Below are positions 56,150-64,000 of a stretch of 64,000 bases of DNA, one piece after another. Where the stretch lies: positions 310,001 through 374,000 of the forward strand of contig JBAJFG010000184.1 in the NCBI GenBank assembly GCA_037903475.1, written 5' to 3'. The notes beneath the pieces were generated by a model that did no database searches, had not been told where the DNA came from, and worked only from the letters and a program-made list of their open reading frames with translations. The number at the start of each line of letters is the position of its first letter. Within the stretch, counting starts at the first letter, position 1. The stretch comes from Ancylostoma caninum. Its lineage: Eukaryota; Nematoda; Chromadorea; Rhabditida; Ancylostomatidae. Made by a program: the position numbers and the translations under genes.

Positions 56150-57560
56150 GATGGTTTTGACCTACTTAAACGAAACTTGGCAGCGCAAAAATAGGTGGAG
56201 CTCGGTTTCCATCGAAATGAGATACTCAATCACTACGAGTAGTCACGTTTCTGTAGTCTTCTCCTTCCTAGCCTGTTGCCCAGCGTCTGGGGTCGACGTT
56301 TCTCGTGCGATTGCGCCATTTCCTCCGGTCGAACACATCATCCACACTAAGCCTTAGTAATTGCATATCATCTTCAATCCCGTCTAGCCACCAAGTCTTG
56401 CGTCTTCCTCTCGGTCTACGCCCTTCTACAATGATGCTCATTGCTGATTTGGCGACTGAGCTGTCGTCACTTCCCAGTACGTGACCAGCGTAGCCGAGCT
56501 TCTCTCATCTTTGTCATGACGGGTGCTACTCCGAACAGTGAGCGTACGTCTTCGTTTCGCACTCTGTCAAGACATGTAATCCCGTGAGTCCAGCGAAGCA
56601 TTCTCATTTCCATTGTGTGGAGGGTCTGCTCGTGTTTTAAGGTGGTCGGCCAGCATTCCGCTCCATACAATGCAACAGGCCGGACTACTGCGCAATAAAT
56701 CTTTGACTTCAGCTCCAACGGGGCCTTCCTATCGCACATCACACCCGTTACATGCCTCCACTTGTTCCACGCAGCGTTCGCTCTACATTCAGCTTCCATC
56801 AATGTGTTACCGTCAGCTGCGATACAGGATCCGAGGTATCTAAACGCGGAGGCATTCGGAAGTTCCTCATTATCGATGGCTATCGTACTTGGTGTTTGTT
56901 CTCCGCATTCGAGGTACTCTGTTTTCTTGAAGTTAAGTTCCATCCCTATCGTCCAAGCCGATCTTTCCAAGCCTGTACCTCTTTCTGAAGTTCCTCCCTA
57001 GTGCATGTAGCGACTACGACACCGTCTGCATGAGGAAGCGTCCATGGTGGTCCAGATTGGAGATCACTCGATACAGTGTCCATGCAAAGAATGAAAAGAA
57101 GCGGTAAGAGTGCAGAGCCTTGATGGACTCCCCCGCGGACAGCAAACGGTGCTGATACTCCTGCAGCGCTTCTGACTGAACTCGTGACATTCCTGTAGAG
57201 AAGTTGCACCCATATGACGTACTCTTCGGGGATCCCATGAGCGCATAGTGACATCCAAATCAGCTCACGGAGTATCCTATCGAAGGCCTTCTCGAGGTCA
57301 AGAAAGGCTAGATGGACGGTTTTCTTTTTCTCCCGATGCTTCTCAGTCAGCAGCCGTAGATCGCATCGGTTGTGCTACAGTTCTTGACCCACACTGATTT
57401 CGCGTTACTTCAATGATCTCTCGAAGCCTACTGTCCAGAACTCGTTCAGAGATCTTCATCGTGTAGCACAACAGCCTAATCGGTCAGTACGTTGTACAGC
57501 CTGCTACGTCTCCTTTGCAGCGGACAGTTGTTACGATCTATCGTTCATCATGACCAGCAA
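56150..57560 (-). pseudogene. RTE-like retrotransposon 3, reverse-transcriptase half (family R3)
   Basis: Minus-strand pieces in order: MKISERVLDSRLREIIEVTR, VHLAFLDLEKAFDRILRELI (first catalytic Asp present), GIPEEYVIWVQLLYRNV, FAVRGGVHQGSALLPLLF, then HADGVVVATCTREEL. The second catalytic motif, normally YADD, is HADG, so a catalytic Asp is lost. The C-terminus continues WTIGMELNFKKTEYLECG, FRYLGSCIAADGN, YGAECWPTTLKHEQTL, GITCLDRVRNEDVRSLFG and, after a frameshift, RPRGRRKTWWLDGIEDDM. The endonuclease is absent (5' truncation). Distinct from families R1 and R2. Confidence 0.92.
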
Positions 57561-57564
57561 CCCA

Positions 57565-58430
57565 GAAAGTGGAAGGCGGACATTGCTGCGTGGTGAAAAA
57601 CTGCTGCCGTTCGACTGCTGCAAGCAGTACACCAGTGCTTGAGCCTCGTTGAGGGAGCTAGCTGCTGACCAGACAACTAAATATTGCTCAATCTGTGATC
57701 TACTCTCTCGTTGTCACGTTACGGCTCGAAGGTGTCTATAAGCCAGTGATCGCACGTCAGAGCCCAACTTTATTTCCACTTCTGCGAAGGCAGGGCGTGT
57801 TCTGCCAAACTCATCAGGCCGGCTAAGGTCCGGCTAAAACTGTGGGTGGCTCTGTGGAACAATCGGTCAAACGAGATGCGTGCGCTGCGTGGATCTAGAA
57901 GTCTCCCGCGAGACTGCTGCGTCTACCTACCATAGGGTACGGAAACATTCTTGGATATGAATGCTCTTGCCCAAGTCCTCAGGAGGAACACAGCTCCGAG
58001 CCCAGTTTGAGCTGCTATCCTAGGTTTGCGGAATGTAAACCACTTTTTCGCTCCCGAATCACAGCCTTGGGGGAGGGGCGATCACGGCCATCGAAGTTTG
58101 GGCGACAGCAGAATAAGCTTTGACCTCGCGGTATAACGGCTGGTGAAACTTGTTTGCCCTGTGCTTGCCGTCCCGGAATCTCTCAGTAATTATAAAGTCC
58201 ACAATGTTCTTTTCTTTCTTCTTGCACAAGGTGTCCCAAAAGATCTTGACCTGCTTTGAAGTGCTGCAAAAACTCGATGAGGAAAGAAAACCAAACTGCC
58301 GTAGAGTGAAGGATTGGACAACGAAATTTTCTCAGTGAGATCCTGGAAGTCCTGCTCTTTTTGATAGTATGGAGGCGAAAAGCGGAGTTGCGCTTGCAAT
58401 CGGCACCTCGTCACCATTTCTGTCCCAGCT
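57565..58430. other. No supported gene
   Basis: Contains the 37-bp segment at 58381-58417 that recurs at 58703 and 58746. Short frames only. Confidence 0.4.
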
Positions 58431-58434
58431 TTTT

Positions 58435-59978
58435 TTAAAGGCAACACTCACGGGAATTTTCACTTCTCAAAGTAGTCGCTTACCATGTAGCGGGCCGCTG
58501 GACAATCGCAACAGTAAGTAGAACATCATGGATGGTCGCCTACCTACGAAGATACTGTGTGGACACATCTGCCACTCTGGGCTGGGATTCATGACACGCT
58601 AACCACGCTAACCATGGCTATCTAGCGTGGTTAGCGCATGTTTTTTGATTCATGATGTCGGCTAGCCCAAACCACGGTTTGGCTAGCCAACATCATGAAT
58701 ACAGCGGAGTTGTGCTTGCAATCGGCACCTCGTCACCATGAATACAGCGGAGTTGCGCTTGCAATCGGCACCTCGCCGGCGCGGCTAGTCTAGCCCATGG
58801 CTAGCTTCAGAGACGTCGCGTAAATGTGGTCCGTAGGCGTTTGTCATCTTACTGCAGTTGTGTTATTTGAATGCAAGTTTTTTCCAAGCAACAACTCAAT
58901 TTCGTCTCTGAAAACCAGCTTTTCCTTGCGGATACTGAGCAAAAACAGGCTGGCAGCCCTTTCTTTTTTTTTTCTCTTCTTGCAAGCCTCGGCGAATATT
59001 GAATTGTCAATGAAGTGAAAGATGATGTGCTCACAGGTCGAAAAAATGTGAAAAATTCATTAATTTACGCAAACATGAAGAGGAAGTGTTTACAAAGTGC
59101 TAGAACAGTTCAAGAACCTCAAACAAGTGAAAATGAACCATGTGATCGAAGAAATGATTGTTCCCCTCAATTGATCACTAAGAAAAAACTCATTCATTTA
59201 CTCTCCATCGTCGACGGATAGAAAGTATGCTCGCCGAGGCCTGCAAAAGGAAAAAAAAAGAACCACTCGACTGCGTGGTTGGCGACAAAAAAGTTTTGGA
59301 AGACAAGATTAAACTATTCCTTAGAAACTTGCGTTCGTAAGCAAAAATCATAACGAAGTGACAAAAACAAAAACTGGATGTTGAAAAATGAAGAAAACAG
59401 ACATCTACAATCAATTCACCTCAGTCGAAGTGAAGAAAAGGCGTAAAAATACCACAAAAACTCACCTGATTCGATTTCGCGCGTCTTGGCTACCGTTGGG
59501 GCATTGGCTTCCTCCTATTGCCAAATTACGGACGTACGATCGTGATTTCGATATCGTTCGAGCGTTCACAAATGCTCAAGACACGCTCAAGCGCGTCCCA
59601 GATCCCTGTCCTTAGCGTAATTAGGCTAGCCGCACGGTTGGCTAGCCCAGACCGCGGCTAGGGTTTGGGCGCGCGGTCATGAATTCCAGCCCTGGACATT
59701 AGGGTTCCGTCGCGCCAACTAATGGCGTTGACAGGGTGTGCGCATGTGGTTCAGCGGGGGCTTGTTTATGAAATTCGTACTATTTGCAAGGCTCCGTGGC
59801 GGGACCCATTACGGAACACTTGTCCGCGCTGTGGACTCACATGAAATACCGCCATCATTTTCTGTGTTTTCGGCGTGTCTCACGCTACTTCATCGTTGTC
59901 AATGAATTCGTCAACCTTAAAAACCCCGATATACCGCGAAATCTTCAACCCAAAAATTTCCGTGAGTGCTGCCTTTAA
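58435..59978. mobile_element. TTAA-bounded family T1 element, 1.54 kb, with a nested foldback
   Basis: Ends TTAAAGGCAACACTCACGGG and (reverse-complemented) TTAAAGGCAGCACTCACGGA. Related to 9179-9933. A 1.1-kb foldback (58579-59692) sits inside; without it the host is ~430 bp. Confidence 0.8.
58579..59692. mobile_element. Nested foldback element, ~1.1 kb
   Basis: Ends GGGCTGGGATTCATGAC and (reverse-complemented) GGGCTGGAATTCATGAC. GCTAGCC/GGCTAGC hairpins occur near both ends, and an inner inverted pair includes GCCTCGGCGA at ~58986 with its complement at ~59232, so long arms fold back. GGG-type termini resemble PIF/Harbinger ends, but no target duplication was resolved. It contains two copies of a flanking 37-bp sequence (58703, 58746). 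Confidence 0.7.
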
Positions 59979-59984
59979 GGAACA

Positions 59985-60970
59985 GCAGTAGGTCATTTAC
60001 TTTCAGAATCCACACATTGCAGCTTGGAGGTTTAGATTAAGAGTATCTGGCGGTCAACGGTTCAAAGGATGAGGTGGGTCCGCGGTCCATCCTTTCAAAA
60101 CAATTTTGATATGTCCACTTAATTTCCCTTCTAGAGCACATAAAAATCGCTTGTAGCCGTTGTGAAATTGAACATGAAAAGCGTTAATTTACTCCAACCT
60201 TCTGAGCTTAGATTTTTGCGCTGACCTTCACTCAGAATCTGGCACAAACCAGAGACTATCAACCTGTTGAGGTCACGACTTTTTCCAACATTACTTGAAT
60301 GCCTTCAACGATACTCCAAAATTGATAGATGGTTCCTTTGCTAATGACCCATTCTGTTTGCTTATCTTCCGTTTGCTAAAACATACCCTATGCTCATCAG
60401 AAGGTTTGAGAAGCCGCAAAACACCTTAATGAGACAGCAGAGCTGTTCACGAAATGGTTCGAAATGGGCGAAGTCTCTTGATTCAGCACTATGGAATACG
60501 ATTAGGAACTAACCAATAAATGTTATAAAAATGAGAGCTAAAGAGCAGACAGTGTCATTCAGGGCTGCTATGCAAATCGTCATGACTACCGGCCAAGGAC
60601 TTGTAGGTCACCCTGTGCATGTATGGTCTATTATCTCGCAGAGGGTGCCTTATCCTACTTTGTCTGCAATTACGACTTTGTGTGCAGGATGTGTCTGGAG
60701 GGAGATTTTACTAAATGGCAGTTGGGAAACATCAAATTGGAAGCAATCACACCACATACATGCCAAAAAGTGTAAAAATAGGATCAGTTGGCCGAAACCG
60801 TGATGAGGTCGTAATTGCTGCCAAAGTCGGATTCGAACAACCCTCCGTTTTGATGAGTTAATAGACTGAATGTAGCATTTATTTTCTCCACATTCATACC
60901 ATTTTTTAATCATTTCACTCATGAAATATCAAATAGACACTATGGATATGTCCTGTCTTTCCAAATCAAG
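59985..60970. other. No supported gene
   Basis: A 90-codon frame at 60531-60803 lacks motifs and splice signals. Confidence 0.4.
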
Positions 60971-61127
60971 ACGTACAGTAGCGAGCAAAAAGTTTGCAAC
61001 TTTTAGTTTTTCGTCTATAACTTCTTGCAAGACCGAGCAAAGAGGCTCAAATTTTTATGAAAGCCGTAGATACTCATGTGAGATAGAAAGAAATTTAAAC
61101 TTTTTTACCCTGCCCACTTAATGTCCT

Positions 61128-61541
61128 TTAAAGGCAGGGGTCCACCTCATTTTCGTAGTTCAGCTAACAGCAGATCCTACATCTACTCGGCGCGATGGTT
61201 CCAACGGTATACATAAATTGTCTCAGAATGGTCTATAAACCCGTCTTCCAGGACGGGGTCGGTAGCAGTTTGCCAACCCGAGTTGACATGTGAAGCCGTT
61301 GATCTTATCGATTGGACACGGCAAGACTCGTTGACCAACGCGGCAGCCGTGGCAGGCAGCCAGCACAGCTTGGAGCGATCCGCCTCCGGGCTCCAAATTT
61401 TTATCCAGTTCGAGCCTTTCAAAAATAGGGATTTCGTCGCTTCTGTGCCTGTTGATGTACATGCCAGGGATCAACATGATGAGAAGGTCTGGGATAGTTG
61501 GTAAATCCAACAGGCAGAACGAGGTGACCCTCTGCCTTTAA
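61128..61541. mobile_element. TTAA-bounded MITE (family T2), 414 bp
   Basis: Second copy of 32851-33274, with TTAAAGGCAGGGGTCCACCT ends. The opposite arm of the host element carries a single TTAA at the corresponding point. Confidence 0.92.
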
Positions 61542-61595
61542 GAGTTTTTTTTTTTCGCAGAGGTCGAAATCTGTAATTTGGCACCATACGCAAAG

Positions 61596-61787
61596 TATAG
61601 TGTGTCCGAAACATCGAGTGTTGGCTGCCACGTCGTCCACGTCACAGCCGAATCATTGGTCAATAGCATGAAGATAACGACGAAACGTGATACGCAGATC
61701 AGGGATGATGACGTGGAGCGCTGGCAAACGTGGCCGCTTCTCGATCCCCGCGTGCGTGGGCGGACTCGTCGTTTCGGACAGACTATA
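61596..61787. mobile_element. Small MITE, ~192 bp, TA-flanked
   Basis: TATAGTGTGTCCGAAAC and (reverse-complemented) TATAGTCTGTCCGAAACG form the ends, followed by CGAGT on both sides. One end is echoed at ~1707-1735. Confidence 0.65.
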
Positions 61788-62738
61788 TTCCAATAGAATG
61801 TATGTTATTGGGATCGGGCTCTGAATTGATTGCTTAGAATCAATTCGTATTTGCTAGTAGATGTGCATGTGGTGACTACTGGATGACATTTGCGAAGACT
61901 ACGTGAATTAGTTCAACAGTGATGTTTTAAGGATGTCATTGCGTCTCTGGCACCCCTATCAGCTTTGTTTGAAAGAAGGAAATGCTGCTGATGGTTCAAA
62001 ATTTAACTACAGCGCTGGGCTTTAATACATTCCATTGCTCCCTCGGGATTTCAAAATATTATGGCTAGTTGTAATGCAGCCAATCATGCACACCACGATT
62101 GCCACGTTTGCACGAAAATAAGTTTTGAAATTTTTCCTGTCTCGAGAAGGAGGATACCTCAGCGATCTTATGAGTGATAATGCTCCAGGATCTCTAGAAT
62201 ATTGTCGCATACATGACGACTAATGTCGCCTTGGATTTATCGATACAGAGTATTACAGATTGCTGCCAAATTACAGATTTTGACCTCTGCGAAAAAAAAA
62301 ATTTTTAAAAATCAGTGCCGGCGGGGTGAGGAGGTTTTAACTGCCTCCTATCTCACATGAGTATCTACAACCTTCGTAAAAATTTGAGCCTACATGCTCT
62401 ACTTTTAAGGAAGTTATAAACGAAATACCAAAAGTTGCAATCTCGTTACTGTGTCTTGCTTAACATATTGCTCGAACTTACTTCTGAACTTGATTATGTG
62501 CATTTCGCTAGCAATTTCTCCACCGCCGCTTTGTGGACGAGTTGGAATAGAAATAGTCGGCCTATGCAATCACAAGCGTCATCCATGGCGACGTATCACC
62601 GTCACGAGCATGTAATTCCGTCCTTATCTTTGATGTCTGCCAACTAAAACATTCTCGAGCGCGATGTGGGCGCTGTGGGAGAGAACACTATGGTGGCGCT
62701 GAGGATTTCCGCTTCTCTACTGCTTGTCTCCAGCATAC

Positions 62739-63166
62739 ATGCACACTGCTTTCAGACGTTCCAAAGTGCGTAAAGACTCGGCGTTCCGCAAAGTCACCAA
62801 GCACATTACACGAGCTGTCGCCTACAGTAAACTGGAGATGGAAAACTCGGAAATAGATAATAGAAACTACAACATGCGACCGTATGTGCTTTCGAGAACA
62901 TGGCTGTTGTTATAGTAATTCTTCATCAGTGATTGGTTTTCAGACATAGCCTACGAGCGATGCTCAAGGAGGATGCGATTTATCGCGTGCGCTTCGCAAT
63001 GCCACAAAGCGTCGACATTATAGAGGAAGAGGACGAGAGCAGCGAAGCACGGCAAGAAGACGAAGCGACAGTTGCAAGAGCGTTTATGGAAAGCGCGCAG
63101 TTCCTCGAGCGGCCGGTGTTCATTGATGATGATTCTAACAGTGGCTATAGCGAAGATATGCTTTGA
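62739..63166 (+). CDS. Candidate two-exon gene, basic N-half and acidic C-half
   Basis: Exon 62739-62881 and exon 62944-63166 join in phase 2 across a 62-bp intron (GTATGTG donor, GGTTTTCAG acceptor) to 122 codons ending in TGA. The N-terminal half is basic (RRSKVRKDSAFRKVTKHITR); the C-terminal half is acidic (DIIEEEDESSEARQEDEA, then DDDSNSGYSEDML). No domain recognised. TTGTCTCCAG just upstream (ending 62733) could be an acceptor, so this may be the 3' end of a longer gene. In another frame an ATG at 62690 starts a signal-peptide-like MVALRISASLLLVSSIHAHC, but it runs into a stop at 62771 and cannot join this frame without a shift. Confidence 0.45.
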
Positions 63167-63289
63167 TAACACATTGTATCTTCGATATGTGTGGACAATA
63201 CATTTGACGAGGTCCACATTAGGAAAGCGCTTTGTTTGAGCCTTTGCCGAACTAAGTATATACTCAGACAAAGTATCGCACACATGCTT

Positions 63290-63525
63290 AGGAATACCGC
63301 AGGGCACCCGGAGGGCTTGGTCAGGAGACCCGGTCTGTTACAGACCGCAATTCCCGATTTGGTCCTCCGCAAGTCCCGGTACCCTCCTCCGCATGTCCCA
63401 GAATGGGGTTTTCGAACAAAACTTATCATCCCTACTACCGCTCGAGGATTTCGAACTGACCTACCAAACATTTACCATTGCTCTCCGATTGCTTCACAGT
63501 CCGCTGCTTTACCTCTGCTCCATAC
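63290..63525 (-). mobile_element. Possible second tRNA-derived SINE
   Basis: On the minus strand TGGAGCAGAGGTAAAGCAGC (63522-63503) resembles a tRNA D-arm with A box, and GTCAGTTCGAAATCC (63460-63446) resembles a T-arm B box, ~55 bases apart. The downstream body does not match the SINE at 32570. A 149-codon plus-strand open frame across it has no ATG and is probably fortuitous. Confidence 0.4.
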
Positions 63526-63529
63526 GTGC

Positions 63530-64000
63530 TCACAGCCGAGGGACTATTCGAGGCATCCGTTAATGTTTTTATCACAGTTCATTCCCCAGACAAGGGAATC
63601 CTACAGAGCTCTATCCATACCAATCACGACCAAACGTTGAATACATAACTCCTACGGGCCTATGGAGAGTTTAGCACCCTTTCCTTCAAGAACTACGGAC
63701 TGCGTTATCGTTCACAGCGATTTCATTGATTTCTGCTTAATTTCGTCCGGAAGTCGCTGATGACATGTATATTGGGTTGTTTGATACGCTGTACACAAAT
63801 ACATCTAGAGAATCTTGTAAAACTATAGGTTAAGCCATTATTCGGGGCATCCACTCCACTAATTTTATCAGTTTTAACCTGTAATGATTATTTTGTTATT
63901 TATTAATTTATTATTTATTAATCATTAATTTTATTATTTATTGATTCCATTTTATCGAGTTTTACGTCTTTGATCGGGGGATATTGACTACATTCACTGA
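63530..64000. other. No supported gene; AT-rich end
   Basis: 63884-63950 is a TTATTTATTAAT-type simple repeat. The rest is unrecognised. Confidence 0.5.

Larger units (their letters stand above)
60976..62451. mobile_element. Inverted-repeat element, 1.48 kb, hosting two nested MITEs
   Basis: The left arm starts CAGTAGCGAGCAAAAAG and the right arm (reverse-complemented) CAGTAACGAGATTGCAAC. Arms of ~150-200 bp share TTGCAACTTTT, TAGATACTCATGTGAGATAG and TTTCGCAGAGGTC-AAATCTG. The left flank is TA and the right flank TG, so a TA duplication is only half preserved. A Tc1/mariner-type origin is possible. Nested: 61128-61541 and 61596-61787. Confidence 0.75.

Noticed and set aside
63191..63640. 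149-codon plus-strand frame
   Set aside because: Lacks an ATG, overlaps the SINE-like sequence on the other strand and shows no domain.

Overview
This is eukaryotic, nematode-type DNA. A perfect copy of the 22-nt nematode spliced-leader SL1 lies at 20793-20814, gene-like stretches have very short introns (about 37-62 bp) with TTTCAG-like acceptors, and the repeat load is dominated by RTE retrotransposons and mariner/hAT-type elements. The RTE protein style reminds me of strongylid (hookworm-like, clade V) nematodes; that is recollection and was not checked by any search. There are no prokaryotic operons, rRNA genes or CRISPR arrays. Most of the window is intergenic or intronic DNA made of layered repeats and transposon relics.

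Layout. 1-8.6 kb: minisatellite arrays of a 60-bp unit (family A) with their shared flanking module, a 117-bp minisatellite, a hAT-like MITE and a LINE scrap. 8.6-15 kb: a 2-kb TA-flanked element carrying a nested TTAA-bounded element, (TA)n and (CA)n microsatellites, coiled-coil exon relics and two back-to-back MITEs. 15.3-19.5 kb: 82/89-bp and 66-bp minisatellites, including an almost perfect 1,194-bp tandem duplication. 19.5-24.8 kb: an inverted family-A module, 44-bp-period palindromes, the SL1 sequence, long (TACA)n tracts and further minisatellites. 25-34.6 kb: exon-like pieces of an unrecognised gene or pseudogene, three RTE fragments, and a hAT element (8-bp target duplication) carrying a tRNA-derived SINE and a TTAA MITE. 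34.6-42 kb: mostly featureless, plus a deleted mariner with a D34D transposase relic. 42-46.7 kb: a fairly complete but broken RTE on the minus strand, then a candidate four-exon membrane-protein gene. 47-52 kb: membrane-gene relics and a mariner inserted inside another mariner. 52-57.5 kb: a second RTE copy split by two different MITEs, then a third, unrelated RTE. 58-64 kb: nested inverted-repeat elements, a candidate two-exon gene and a SINE-like sequence.

The best-supported biology is the insertion history. Several insertions can be proved inside the window because an uninterrupted copy of the target is also present: two MITEs in RTE copy 2 against RTE copy 1, mariner in mariner by restored reading frame, and a TTAA MITE against the opposite arm of its host. 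Host coding content is sparse and uncertain. The strongest candidates are the phase-consistent membrane gene at 45729-46660 and the acidic-tailed two-exon gene at 62739-63166. I found no convincing new molecular system.
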